From: Microvelia longipes | Lineage: Eukaryota > Arthropoda > Insecta > Hemiptera > Veliidae | DNA: 64,000 bases | Reading direction: 5' to 3' | NCBI GenBank assembly: GCA_018340805.1 | Contig: JACMZG010001913.1 | Span: 30,529,781-30,593,780, forward strand | Part shown: piece after piece, positions 10,531 to 22,959 of the stretch | Numbering within the stretch: position 1 is the stretch's first letter | Layout of the letters: each line of letters begins with the position of its first letter | The notes under the pieces: model-generated | The model's input: only the letters and a program-made list of their open reading frames with translations | The model's database searches: none | Told to the model about the DNA's origin: nothing | Made by a program: the position numbers and the translations under genes

Positions 10531-10772
10531 GTCTGCCTCCGTGGCCGTGATCGTAAAGGCGTTCGATTTCTGCACCGGAGGTCCGGGGTTCGCAGCCCGG
10601 ACTATACTCTAAGGTTTTATGAATAGTATTTGTATTAAAAAGATTTCGCCAACTTTAATTAATTCTTAGAGTGTAGTAGATGCAACCCACCTGAGGTGGT
10701 TCCCGCAGGGTGAATACCCTGATGGGCCGAAAGGCCCTAAAACGGGCATTTTTTTAAATTTTTTTTACCACC
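10531..10772 (+). mobile_element. tRNA-derived SINE
   Basis: The head is tRNA-like: an A-box-like TGGCCGTGATCG (about 10541) and a B box within GGGGTTCGCAGCCC (about 10575-10588). A body of about 170 bp follows. Near the end are a perfect GGGCC-GAAA-GGCCC hairpin (about 10724-10738) and T-rich tracts. It sits directly at the end of the LINE fragment. The exact ends are uncertain. Confidence 0.6.
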
Positions 10773-10837
10773 TTTTTAATTGTTCTAAAAAAATCAAAAT
10801 TAAGTAAAACACAAGAAAATTAAAGGAACGGAGAAAA

Positions 10838-10910
10838 AAGTCTTTCCACAAAACAATAATTTATTCAAAGCGCTTTCAACCCAGCATGAGACCATCATCA
10901 GTGCCAAATA
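10838..10910 (-). repeat. Hammerhead-like repeat family, degenerate copy
   Basis: On the minus strand the order is GGCA, CTGATGA (complement of 10895-10901), T, a 16-nt stretch that would be stem II, then GAAAGCGCTTTG, then a block matching 36590-36630 ('ttgttttgtggaaagactt'). Stem II here can form only wobble-rich pairs, so a ribozyme from this copy is unlikely. Confidence 0.5.
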
Positions 10911-11930
10911 TAACATAAAGAAATTTTTAATTTTTATTAATTTTTAAGAAAATTAAGAATTTACAAAATTTAACATGATTAATTTGTTTGATACAAATTA
11001 GGAATCGATTTTTGACGCAGGATGTGACGTAGTCCTGTGCCTACTGGTGTACATCACTTTATTCTATAGTATCTATTTCTTACTTATATATTTTGTTCTT
11101 CTTCTTTTATCTCATTTTCTTACTTCTTACCTCAGTTTAACTTAGTCAGTTGATAATTTAACTCGACATCTCTTTTCCTCCTTAATATCCAAGTTCTCAG
11201 CTTCAAAGTAGGGAAATGTTCTTTACAGTTAGTTTGGTTTGCAAATCAAACACCCCCTCTCCTTTTTGTGGGTGAAAAGGTGTAGTTTTAAAGGGTTTTA
11301 TAGAACTAAAGGGTGATGAAGATTCAGGAAACTAAATTTTACTTCTGAAGGTGTCGCTACCAGAACTGAATTTCATTCCCCCCCCCCCCCCCCTCCTCCT
11401 TCACCCACTTCTCTTCGGTCTCCATTTTAACCTCAAAAGTAAAATGAAGGAAACTTCAACACATTTATGAAACCGTTGAGTGAATTTTGTGGCCCTTCAA
11501 ATTTTCTCTATTCTCTGTAAATATTACTGGAACCATTGTGCTAATTTATTGATGCTGATTTAATTTCGTTTGCATTATCTCCATATACTTACTCATTTTT
11601 AATATAATACCATTAAAATATTTACATTTTTAATCAAGAGAAGACAGTATTAAAAAAAATTTCTGTCAGAAATGGTGGATGGTCAGAAATAATAATAATT
11701 ATTTTTGATAGTAGGTGAATATATATTATTCATATTTCATTTATTCTGTATACATTTATTTATTGTAATGTCACTGAAAACTATTAGGAACGACCGAGGG
11801 ATTAAAAAATAGTTTTATTTTCAAGTCAATGAATAGAAATAATAGGACAGATGTACTTTAAAAAAGAGGAAACTAAATTTAAAATAAATTTGAAAAACTT
11901 TGCAAAAGTCAAATTTATTATATAATGAAT
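10911..11930. other. Intron stretch with a C tract
   Basis: The only marked feature is a pure C run at about 11379-11392. There is no coding frame or recognised repeat. Confidence 0.55.
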
Positions 11931-12620
11931 AAATTTATGTCCCTCCAAAAAAGTGACTAAAAATAAAAACTCCACAAAAGTCAGTTAAAAGTAAAATAAT
12001 AATTTATGTCCCTCCGAAAAAAGTTACTAAAAAGACTCTACAAAAGTCAGTTAAAAGTAAAATAATAATTTATGTCCCTCCGAAAAAAGTTACTAAAAAG
12101 ATCTACAAAAGTCAGTTAGTAAAATAATAATTTATGTCTCCACAAAAAGTTACTAAAACATACTCTACAAAAGTCAGTTAAATGAAAAATAATAATTTAT
12201 ATCCCTCTGAAAAAAGTCAATAAAAATATTCTACAAAATTCAGTTAAATAGTATATAACCTAAGTAATCTAAATAAATATTTCAATTATTTATGTACTCC
12301 TTAGACGTTAATTAAAAATGAGATAGACTCTACATAGGCCAAAATAATAAAAAAATATTGATTATTCAATTTCAAAAAAGTGACTAAAATCGTGGACTCT
12401 ACAAAAGTCAATTTAATATACTATAATTATTTATGTATACCAAAAAAGTTAATAAAAAACAAAAAGTCTATAAAATAATTATTAATACGCTTCGAAAAAG
12501 TTAATCGAAAAATGAGAAGAACTTTACAAAAGCCAATCAAAGTGAAGAAGGAGGAAATTTAAAAAAGTAATTTAAAAGTAAAAGAATGAAAAAGCTCTGT
12601 ACAAAATTCAATTAAAAATC
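11931..12620. repeat. Minisatellite, unit about 66 bp
   Basis: At least five clear units start with 'tttatgtccctccgaaaa' or close variants (about 11934, 12003, 12069, 12131, 12196). Each contains 'aagttactaaaaa' and 'ctacaaaagtcagttaaaa'. More diverged units continue to about 12620. The array is non-coding. Confidence 0.85.
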
Positions 12621-13300
12621 AAAGAATGTAAAAACACTACATTACTAAATTACAAATTAAAGGGTTAAAAGGAAGTCTCGACTAAACACTATGAAATATT
12701 TCTAGTATTATATTAACGAAAATTATATCTTATAGTTTCAAATCCTTTCTATTTTACATCAAAATTCTGGTTTTTGTAATGTATTTTTAGAATATATTTT
12801 ATTATCTCTTGTTTGATCTACAAACGACTTATAGCACAGAAAATTGGATAATTTGATTTCACCATCTTTAACGCATGTATGCATGAAGATGGAATGTAAA
12901 AAAAAACTGGAAGACTGTAAGCATACAGAGAGTTACGTGGGATACAAGGAAACTTCGACTTATGATATGAATGCAAACTTCCCTCAATTTTTTGAAGCTT
13001 CTTCTGAGCTTTTTTGAGGTTTGTGGAAGTAGATTTTGTACTTTAATAAGCTTACTTGTGCTTACTAACTTAGAGACTTACTTTCCAAAATTCTACATAT
13101 ATGAATTAAAATCATTTAATAATCAGCGGTACCTTCCACGGTTACAAATGAGGGTTTAGATCTTCCCATGGTCACCACATCAATCCACATGATAAACCCG
13201 ATGTTTCATTTCTATTGTGTAAAACATCTATGGAAATGAAGGTCGTCATGAATGAACACACCAGGCTCTACAAACTTGTTCATTTTTGGAGAGCAATTTG
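12621..13300. other. Intron stretch, nothing recognised
   Basis: AT-rich; the frames at 12971-13159 and 13215-13430 carry no domain, and the second overlaps the 3' end of a repeat with a hammerhead-like motif. Confidence 0.5.
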
Positions 13301-13320
13301 TTTTCATCCTCGTTGTTCTA

Positions 13321-13364
13321 CACCCCTGAAGATGTTTCCTACGGTGGAAGCGAAACGTCGGGTG
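13321..13364 (+). ncRNA. Hammerhead-ribozyme-like motif
   Basis: The layout is: stem I 5' arm CACCC (13321-13325), core CTGAAGA (13326-13332), one unpaired T, stem II GTTTCC/GGAAGC (13334-13339 with 13346-13351, one wobble) closing a 6-nt loop, core GAAA (13352-13355), a stem III of only two pairs (AC with GT, 13355-13358), cleavage-site base C (13359), and stem I 3' arm GGGTG (13360-13364), which pairs perfectly with the 5' arm. These are all elements of a minimal hammerhead as found in Penelope-like elements and retrozymes. The unpaired base after CTGAAGA departs from the consensus. Catalysis is not shown. Confidence 0.5.
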
Positions 13365-13488
13365 GTGATGCCGTCACCGCCAGAAGACCTAAGTACCCAA
13401 GAACCAGAAATCTTCTCAGTTAAAATTTGATCAACGATTAAGAGAAATGTATTCCAATGATTAAGGAAATTGTATTCCAGAAGATTTA

Positions 13489-13690
13489 GGCCCGTATTCA
13501 AAGACATTTTTCTAACCTAAACCTAACATTTTCCTTAAGGGCTCCTTAAGGGATCCTAAAGGCTTTTTTAAGGAGAACTAACATTTTCCTAACCGAAATT
13601 GTAAACCTAACATTTTTCTTAAGGGCTGCTTAAGGAAAATGTTAGGTTTAGGTAAGGAAAATGTTAGGAAAATGACTCTGAATACGGGCC
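13489..13690. mobile_element. Foldback MITE with TTA target duplication
   Basis: A 202-bp element flanked by TTA (13486-13488, 13691-13693). Its ends GGCCCGTATTCA and GAATACGGGCC are inverse, as are internal blocks of CCTAACATTTTCCTTAAGG. The whole can fold into a long stem. Same family as 9939-10019; PIF/Harbinger-like by its TTA site (inference). Confidence 0.82.
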
Positions 13691-13693
13691 TTA

Positions 13694-16390
13694 GTCTGAC
13701 TTATGTATGTGTTATTGCCAGTATCGTTTTCCTATTCTTCTGGTAATATTTAATTCATCTCCTTAATTCTTTATGAAGTGATAAAATTAGCTGTCAAAAA
13801 TGAAACCATATTTAAACTAATTCGATTCGTGGTCCGTTGCTAATAATCTGATATACAGCAGTGTCTCTGCCAGACACAGATGTGTGACCTAACACTAGAG
13901 ATTTGACTCTAACGGGACTGATAACCCTTTAAAATCTGAATAACAATACAAGCACAACTTTTTCCCAAATACTCGCTTTTTGCCGTTTTAATTGTTTTTA
14001 GTAAAATTACTATAGTCAAGAATATGTACGAAAAATGTTACAATTATATAATGTTCCTAAGTAATGTTGGAACTCAAAAATCAAACTTTAACTTCATACA
14101 ATGCTACTTGTTCATAAAGAGCTTTATTGCTTCGGACGGTGCGTTACTGTTTTTATTCTAAAGTTGAGCGTTGTGGGATGGAATTACTCTCTAGACTTTG
14201 AGAAGACTATCCATTCTGAGGTCGTTCGAAACGAGATCATCTTTCTACTTTGTCATTCTTAAAAAGAGTGAAATAAGTGCGAAGTTATTAGGGAAAATTC
14301 TATTGTGTCCAGTACTCGAATTTTTAACTCTTTTCCATAGAAAGCTTCGCAACGCCGTTTTGGGTAATTTTAACTCTAACACGCCTGGGGCACTTTTTTG
14401 TCTACTTTTTTCTTTTGCAAGGAAAACCTCTTATATTAAGAACAGCATCTAGATAAGATCTAATTCGCTCCTAAAAAACTTGCTGAAGAAAGAAAACGGA
14501 AACATTTCTAGGGAGAGTGGCCCCCAATTTCACTGGGTAAAAGTTTATCTCGGGAGGAAATTTTTATGTATTTTGTTCTTGTTTCAACCCTGCCATGATT
14601 TTCTTTGTTATGATAACCTTTTATTCTTGATGTAAAACAAATTTTTCCTTCTTATCAGTATAAAAGAAGGAAGCATTTGCTAAAGAAAAAAATTGACACC
14701 CACTTCTTTTAATAAGTCTTTGATTCAGCGTCAACGAGATCTTGAAATTAAAAACATCAGAGAATGAAGTGGAGCTCTAAAGTCTCCAAATACAATATAA
14801 AGACACTGTCTTTTTTTAAATTCTGATAATGGTCAAAAGAACTTTAAGGATAAAGTGGAGTAGTGGCTCTTTTTCATAAGTTGCATCTGTTGTATTCTTT
14901 TTATTCGTATTTAAATATGTTTGCTGACACTTTCAAAAGTAAAATTTATGTAGATTTTAAATTTCATATTTTTAAGTATACATATTCTTTAAGTAGTTTT
15001 GTGTCCGAATTCACATATTTATTATGAAATGCACTACATTTCATCTAAAAATATTAATTTTTACATTTAGAAACATTTAGGGGGAAATTGGGCCAATCAC
15101 TCTTTTACATCAAGCTCCAAAGTTGCTGCTCTTATACTCCCTTATTCGTTTGAAGACGCATCTAGACAAAATGCCAAATTTCAATTTTGGTATTTTGTTA
15201 TGTGTTAACATACTTAGTCTGACATATGGCTGTAGTTGTGTAAGCTTTCATTTCGGCATATGAGGTGAGGTGTTTGGAAGCCAGGCTGTGTGCCCTGTTA
15301 TACAAACAGTATAATGCTTCAAGTTGGTAGATCGAAGTCACCTCCCTCCTTCCTCAGATGTACCGGAAAGCCGTAATAAGGGCATACATGTACTTATTAT
15401 ATTCAATATAATAAATTTATATAATTAAAGCCTGATATTTTATCTGGTTTTGACTTTATTATGCATTCCAGTGAACTTGTGAGGTCACTCATCTTAATTT
15501 TTTGTAGCTAAAATATGTTTTCCCCTGTAATACGACCACGATTGTCTTCTTAGCTGGTTATTTTATGGATATTATGAGGCAAGAATAAATAATAATAACA
15601 TTTATTCTTTCTGTAAACCTTAAAAGGATGTAACATGAAATGCATGCAATACAAATCTCACGGAGTATAACAAATTAAAAAAAAAGACAAACAAACTTAA
15701 AGAGATATATTTTTTATTTATAGTTACAGTTTTTATAACATCACACGTCAAAAAACTATAATCTATTTCAAGAAAATTGAATATTTTAGATAAAACCGAT
15801 AAAGTTGTTGCTAAAACTACTGAATTATCATATAAATGATTTAATACTAAGATATCTTTATGAAAGTTTTAAATCCTTTTTACTGTTATAGATTTTATTT
15901 GCTGAGTAAGTGGTTATAGAGTTTAATACCAAAATGCTCAGAGTCATGGATGGCTGTTTTACACAGTCATTCTGTTTTTTTATTAAGCCATTCTTATTTG
16001 TAGTGAAATGATCATTCATTCATTAGTAGCTAACAAATGCATAATATTATGAAAACGTGTAATACATTGGTATCAATATAAAGAAATATTGCCATTAAAT
16101 AGGTTTCTTTGAAAACCATTTCACAAGTCTCTCATAAATCTGTTTTATATATAACTCGTAAAGCATTTTTTGCTAAATCAATTTAATACTTTGGGCCCTA
16201 TCCTAAATAAAAGGTCCGTAAGACATTATGTCATAATAAATATGAATGATAAATAGCTTTCAGGGATCAAACTGAAATAGCTGTAGAGGCTTCAAGTAAA
16301 AACCTGAGGAGACATAATAAAAATAGTAAAAATCAAAAATCAATTATAGTAATGGTAAAAACCAATTAGAAAATGTATTCATGTATATTA
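13694..16390. other. Intron stretch, nothing recognised
   Basis: AT-rich DNA of mixed composition. The frame at 14198-14452 shows no domain and no splice context. No long repeat was found by eye. Confidence 0.5.
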
Positions 16391-16394
16391 TAAT

Positions 16395-16680
16395 ATGATA
16401 GCTGCAAACTATATTATTATTTTTATATCAGAAAACAATATTATTCTTATGATGTCTGCAAACTTTATTATTCTAATGATATCAGCTAACAATGTTATTA
16501 TTATGATGTCTGCAAACTATATTATTCTAATGATATCAGCTGACAATGTTATTATTATGATGTCTGCAAACTATATTATTCTTTTGATTAGCTAACAATA
16601 ATATTCTTATGATGTCTGCATTTGATATCAGCAAACTATATTATTCTTTTGATATCAGCAAAACTTGTTATTGTTAAAAA
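16395..16680. repeat. Tandem repeat, 27-bp / 54-bp unit
   Basis: Alternating units of about 27 bp ('atgatgtctgcaaactatatt' and 'atgatatcagctaacaatgtt') repeat about ten times. The unit length is a multiple of three, so the array stays open as a 66-aa periodic frame, which is an artefact. Confidence 0.85.
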
Positions 16681-18464
16681 TTATTAAACTGACGACATTA
16701 TTCTGTTTATAGATTTTCTTGAATGAAGTTTCCGTGAATTACTTTTTTCTGATTGTAATTTCATTCAGTCGATATATTTAATTAATCTTTTCGCATTTAT
16801 TTTTCCCCGATTGAATATTTTGGTTGGATATTTTAGAGGAAATAGATTTTTAAGGCGAGAAATTTATATAATGGGATCCTCATTAGAGTTAAAACCTTTT
16901 ACGAGACTTGAATAAAAATGTGGTTGGAAATCGAATCAATACCCCACCACCAACTTTGTTATCCCTGCAAGTACAACAAAGTTGCAAATCCTTTATACTA
17001 GCTTAAAGACATATCGCCAGGTTTAAATATTCAAAAAAATCTTGAGGTAGCTAAAAGTTTATAGTAGCTATACCATATTTTTTTGGATGAGTGAGAGGCC
17101 TCTTTTTAGATATTCCTACAAAACATTTAAATCGATTGCAATTGCATTTAGATTTAAGTAAAATCCGTTTCGAAAATTTTTACATTTTTAGCTAAAGAGA
17201 TTTTTTAAACCATCCAATATCTTTGGATCTAGTTTAAAAATCTTGTGTGTTTTAATTTTTAACTTCCTATACAAAGAATTTTCTTTCCTAACATATCTCT
17301 TCTATCATCCTCTTTATTTCCCAGCAAATATTTACATATTTATTATTTAATATCATTATTTATTTTATCACTATTATTATTACTTTAAGCTCACCTTTAA
17401 AATCAAAAAAGTTTTTGTAGGTAAATTGAATACGTAAACCTGGGAAACACAGGAAACTGTTTATGTTACTTCTGATCACTTTCGTCTCTTCTTTAACTTA
17501 CCATTTCACCCATCCTTACATAGTCCTTTAGTGTTTCCTTTTCTATTTACTCTTTGGTAGCAATTGCCAAAGTAATAATAAACTGATTAGTGCCCCCACA
17601 CAATAAACCTTTTGAAGGTAACCACGGGTAATCCCGATTTGTGGTTTTATAAATTATTATAAAAATAAGATTGTAAACACAATATAATTGTGCGAGAGAC
17701 ATGTGTATATATTGTGTCAACTATTCATGTTTAGCAAAACTCGGTAGTATCAAATGATAAAAGAATTGTAATTTATTGTAAAGATCTCATTATTAACGTT
17801 TATCGTTATAGTTTTGTCGTATAAGTTATTCTTTTATATTTCTATTATTACACTTTTTTTGTAAGTTTATCTTTGTATTTTACAATTTTGCCTTATCTTT
17901 ATATATTTTTACATTCTTTATATTTTTTCTTGTGTTTTACCCCAATTTCTCGACATTTCTTTATTAGTGCTACATTGTTGTCTATTAGTGTAAGAAGATT
18001 GTCTAAACTAAATAAATAGGACACGAGATTATAGACCTAAAAGATTGGGAGATTCGTTAGTTTTTGAATTGTATATTCTATGAAAGGAGTTTAGGGTGGT
18101 TTTTGTCTTCTATTGTTAAGAAATAACAAAAGGGAATAATGATTTATATTATACGGCGGGGAGTAAAAGTCTATTTTATTTCCTTCCTGACCTGATAATA
18201 TAAAACGAAGTTATGTTTACTTCTTTTTGTTATTGCAAGATTAACTTAATTTTGTGTTAATTTTAAAAGAAGAGAAGGAAGAAATTATAGATGAATGATT
18301 ACCTTGTAAATTGCCTGGTTTGTGTTTAAAGTAAAAAAAAAGTTTGTGAGGCGTATGTGTGTCTTATACATATAATGTATTATTTTCTTAAATTTTAAAA
18401 GTTAATATTGATTTACCGGTGGTATACTATAGCAACAATACATAATTGTTTGCATGGTTCGAAA
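16681..18464. other. Intron stretch with one shared dispersed segment
   Basis: The segment 17700-17757 ('caactattcatgtttagcaaaactcggtagtatcaaatgata') matches 34281-34324 at most positions, so both are copies of an unnamed dispersed repeat. Nothing else was recognised. Confidence 0.5.
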
Positions 18465-18522
18465 ATGAGTGTTTATAGTAGTAAACTAATTATTGCAGTG
18501 GTTGGGGGTCTAGTTTTATTTG
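18465..18522 (+). CDS. Weak candidate first coding exon (signal-peptide-like)
   Basis: An ATG in good context (gaaaATGa) opens 19 codons plus one base that end exactly at a gtaag donor (18523). The peptide is short and hydrophobic (SKLIIAVVGGLVLF), like a signal peptide. No following exon was recognised, and a chance match of this kind is plausible in 64 kb. If real, it would belong to a gene nested in the ADAM intron or be an alternative first exon. Confidence 0.15.
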
Positions 18523-19909
18523 GTAAGAAAGAAAATAAAAAGAATTCTTCTTTTGTACCCATGAAGTGTATGTTTGTATAAACTATTTATCTTAGCGAAT
18601 TTCCAAAGAGAAAAATTAGTAATTAAAAACTTTTTAATATCAATAGTTATTAACTAACCAATGCAGAAAAGAGGGTTTTAGTTCTTGGGTGGTCAATTTA
18701 GTTCGTGAGATCAAAGCCTAAGGAATCATTATATTTATAATTTTCGAAAACGGACATTTGAGTTTTGAAGATTTACAAATTATCATAGGTAGGGTTCAAT
18801 GTCCATTAACTATACCGAATGAGCTAAAGAGGTTATACAGAGCGGGAGTTTAGTAGTTGTCAAGGCGATCAATGGTTTTTTACTCCACCGATTTTGACGC
18901 TGAGGTAGGTATCATTTCTTTTCTTTTTCTATTGGAAGCAATGTTCTCTTCTTCAGGAGATATTTATCTCCTGAATTATATTTACCTCTTTCAAACTACT
19001 GTAAAATTTAATTCATGAATACTTTAAAAATAAAATTTACATTCATTACTACATTCGACTCAAGATAAATCCCTTCAAGATAAATTTTGTAATAATTTCT
19101 TGGTAATATTTTAACCAAATATATCTTGGAAATAATTCCTATTATAATCTATGTAAGTTTAATATTAAGATATATTGTATGTCGGTATTGTGCTAGTTAA
19201 GTTATTACTAGCAAGCTTTCTAAATTCCACTTACCCCTCTAAATCACTTGAACCTTTTCTGTAATATTGGGGTCGTCCTATCTCAGCTTCCTCTCAAATA
19301 GGTCTATGATTGTGCGGATGGATGTAGAAACAAGCATGTCGTCTGGTTCTATGCTTAAAAGAGAGAAAGGGGGTATGGAGCTACAACAGCTGCATCCGAA
19401 TCCCAGATGGAGCGCAATCCGGTTACAAAGATATGGATTATAAGATGATAGTGAATCAAACATTTTTTTGAGTCTCTCTTGTAAATGATCTTGAAAATAA
19501 TATCAAAAATGATATATGAAGATGATCCAAATGGATTGAAATATATTGTTCCTGTTTATAAAAAAACAATGTAGAATTAAAGCCGTTTTTTTTCTAATAG
19601 TAATTAAGAATCAATTATTTTACTTTTACTATCGTAAAAATTAGTATTTACAATAGGATCTGAATTATGTATGTAAGTCCGGGGAATGCTTTATGAGAGA
19701 TGTTAACAATATTTTGAAAATAATATTTATATGTTTTTCATTGCTTATAATTAATATTTTGTAAGGCTGTTTATTAATAACTATAAAATAAATAACATTA
19801 ACCGCATTTCTATTCTAAACAACAATTTTTGTGCAGAATTCCATCAGCAAGAAATGTGTAGCATAAAATGGTTATAAGTACACTAGAGGTAATAAGTCAA
19901 TGTATCCTG

Positions 19910-19910
<1 letters not shown>
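18523..19910. other. Intron stretch, nothing recognised
   Basis: No coding frame with recognisable content; the minus-strand frame at 19278-19463 lacks any domain. Confidence 0.5.
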
Positions 19911-19912
<2 letters not shown>

Positions 19913-19952
<40 letters not shown>

Positions 19953-20000
19953 GTGTGTGTGTGTGTGGTGTGTGTGTGTGTGCGTGTGTGTGTGTGTGTA
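19913..20000. repeat. Compound (AT)n-(GT)n microsatellite
   Basis: About 36 bp of AT repeats are followed by about 50 bp of imperfect GT repeats. Confidence 0.95.
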
Positions 20001-22440
20001 GCAAATTTTATGTAAAAAATGAAAAACGGTAAACAGGTAAAAAAAATTGAACGGGATTTTTTTGGTCCAAAAATAAACCAAGGTAGATCATCCGTATTTC
20101 AGTTTCTTTTTGTTCAATTCACAAATCAGAATCACCGGCTTTAACCAAGACTTTCAATTATTCCCTGAATTGTTCGGGGCTAGTTGACAAAGAAAAATTG
20201 ACTGAGTAGGTATTTCCTGGTACTAGTAGGTAGTCAGTACGCCCGGACACCTACAGTATCTGCTTCAACAAATTGGTTCTCGAAACTAAATTATTTGTCT
20301 CCAAAAATTACATATGTTTATTGTAATGTCCTATTTACATCAGAAAAGCACCCCATGGTGCGGGTCTTTTCCAAAAGCAGGTCTCAGCACAGGTAAAGAC
20401 TTTTAGTATTTTTATGCGACGTATAGAAATCCCTACATTTTACGATCTTCAAAATAAAGGAATGATTTTAAAGGATTTGTTGCGTCAGGTAGCTTTTAAT
20501 GGAACCTATTTTTAGATCAATTTTGGGTAAAAAGAAAAGCCTTATAGTATAATTAAAATAATGTCTGTGTTTCTGGTAGAAGTAGAATAAATTTATTTTA
20601 CTTTCTACCCGTAGAAACAATGTATCCAGACGGGAGACCAATGTTTTGATGACATTTTATAAAGGATTCACTACTAGAAGGGATGTTATTGGCTAACAAT
20701 GTAGGCAGATCCTAGAAATGTTACAGTAAATTTTGGTTTAGGGTTTACTATCAGGTTTTCCAAGATAAAAGCTCTCTGAGACGACCCCTTAAGCAAAGTT
20801 TTTTCTAGGAAAATATATTCCATACAAATACAACCTGTGTAAGAATCACCTTCTAAAGTAAAATTAATTTTTCAGAGCAAGGTATCCTAGAAGAAAATCG
20901 GATTATAATTTTCACTTCCTTGGTCGTCAATTATATTAACTTTAAAACGAATTGTTTTAGCTTTATCCTTTAAAATATCTTATAAATGCTGCCCTGTTTC
21001 ATATTAATAACGTTAAACAACTAACACCCAGCCTCCTCTTAAATTCCTCATTTATACTGTATTTTGGAAATGAATTGTGTTTGCCACTCAAAACCCGAAA
21101 CCGTCATTTCACCTGAATCGTCCGATTGTAGATTTTAAGAACCTCAGAGTGATTTTTACAAATTTGTCTATCTGTAAGTTGTTCTTTGTAAAACCACCAC
21201 AGAAATTGAAATCTACTTAACAAACCTGTTTGGTTGATGCACCTATAACCGCTAATTAGGAATAAATGTTTAAAAACGTCTTATACAGGAGCTTTTTTAA
21301 AGTTAAGAATAAAACAATCAAGAAATAATATAGCTTTTAAAAAATAGTTTAAAGCTTCTCTTTCAGATAATCTTTAGCCTAAAAAAGAAACAACTACACA
21401 GATATCTTTTAAAGTTTCAGAGAAACCAATCAGTAGAGGCTAACCAAAAGGTTTAGACTGTAAGGGTATCGAGATTGAGAAATAGGCCTCTTTTTCAATC
21501 ATCCAGGGGCAGATGGAGCCCCTCATTGCTTTTTCATTTTTTGTAAATCTCTCATTTTCTATGCAAGCTCTTTTTGATCATTTCAAGGAAAACCTTTTTC
21601 ATTTCTCATTATTTGGGAAAATTTAGGGGAAGAAAAATGGATGAATTTTCTTCCAAAAGATGAAAATTTCTATCTACAATATGTTATAGAAATGAATTGA
21701 ATTTTTCCATCTTCATTTTTAAGGCAATTGAATAAAATATTATTATATGTATCCTCTAGACGTTTTAAGACTCTAAGTCATTAGCCTAATAGGGTTCCGG
21801 GTTTGTTATGTAAAGATATTGTACCAAATAGACTTGATAGCGGACTTAAATGATGATTTCTTGGCCAAGTGTTTATCCCTGGACTAGTTGAGAAACAGAA
21901 GTTTAAGCAATGATAGGTATAGTTAGTACGTAGATAGTTGAGCTTCTGGTTCTATGATGGTCAAATTGAGTTTACGCAAAAATAAAGTCGATGAGGCTGA
22001 ATACTTCATCAAATAGCAATTATGTCTAAAATTCTGATTCCTTGACTATGCAGGAATCCCTGGTCTTGTTAGTAACTAAAAACTTTGACAGTATCAGGTG
22101 TGGCTATTACATAGATAGGTAAACGTCCAATTCTCTACTTATTACGTCACTGTCGCAAACGTAACGCCATGTAGGCTGGATACATCTCCCACTAGTATCG
22201 ATGGTTTTTATACCATCTACTAACATTATGATCACACTTATATGTGATACGTCTAAATTAGATAAATAACGATAATATATTAAATAGAATAGTTAAAATA
22301 AATGTATTTTCCCATTCGAACAATGCAAAAACAGACTTCAAGGTTCTTTAGTATTTATTTGCTTATTCTATATGCGTAAGGGATGACAGCACTGAATTTT
22401 ATTTACATTAAATTGTTTGTCGAAAAAATATGATAGGTAT
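20001..22440. other. Intron stretch with one hairpin
   Basis: A near-perfect hairpin lies at 20567-20618 (TGTTTCTGGTAGAA against TTCTACCCGTAGAAACA with a short A/T centre). Sequence at about 21130-21210 faintly resembles part of the 5S-module repeat. No gene was seen. Confidence 0.45.
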
Positions 22441-22489
22441 AGAATGTTGGAAGGCATACGAAAGCGTCAGACAGAAGGTAGGGATGAAT

Positions 22490-22650
22490 TCGGTGGTAGT
22501 CTCTAGTGGCAGCTCTGGAACTAACCTTTCTTACAAAAACATTTTTTCAAGTTCAAAAAAGACGACAGGAGCGCATTCTCGAAGTTAGGATAGTAAAATT
22601 ACCAAATTACATACTTGCGCTCCATTTAATTGGCTACGTAACTAACCTTT
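22490..22650 (+). repeat. Dispersed repeat, copy 1 (mate at 29981-30066)
   Basis: About 80 bp from 'gcgcattctcg' through 'accaaattaca' and 'gcgc' to 'tggctacgtaactaacc' (22571-22647) match the reverse complement of 29981-30066. The open frames over both copies read similar peptides (KLPNY...GYVTNL), but nothing shows they are expressed. Confidence 0.65.
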
Positions 22651-22759
22651 TCTTGTCTAAAATAATAAATTCAAGGACTCTCCTTCTTTATCAATATATT
22701 CTTTGCTGTCGTCATTATATCAAAACAATCCAATTATTACAGGCAATACATGTTGTGTT

Positions 22760-22900
22760 ATAGGCTTCACATATCGCATTAAAGACAAAACATATCGCAT
22801 TATAGACAGAACATATCGCATTATAGAAAGAACATATCGCATTATAGGCAGAACATATCGCATTATAGGCAGAACATATCGCATTATAGGCACCACATAA
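22760..22900. repeat. 21-bp tandem repeat
   Basis: Six to seven units of 'acatatcgcattataggcaga' or close variants. The unit is seven codons long, so both strands carry periodic open frames that are artefacts. Confidence 0.92.
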
Positions 22901-22959
22901 GTCATATTAATGAAGTTAATGGTTAATATTAACATTGGTATCAACATTATTTAGGAATT

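Noticed and set aside
10715..10745. CCTGATGGGCCGAAAGGCC as a hammerhead
   Set aside because: GAAA here is the tetraloop of a GGGCC/GGCCC hairpin; the CUGANGA box is incomplete.
11931..12620. CRISPR-like spacing of repeats
   Set aside because: The units are 62-69 bp and similar throughout, with no conserved repeat / unique spacer split, and the DNA is eukaryotic.
16395..16595. Periodic 66-aa frame resembling a repeat protein
   Set aside because: It is the translation of a 27-bp tandem array; the unit length keeps frames open on its own.
22703..22947. Overlapping periodic frames on both strands
   Set aside because: They are caused by the 21-bp tandem repeat.
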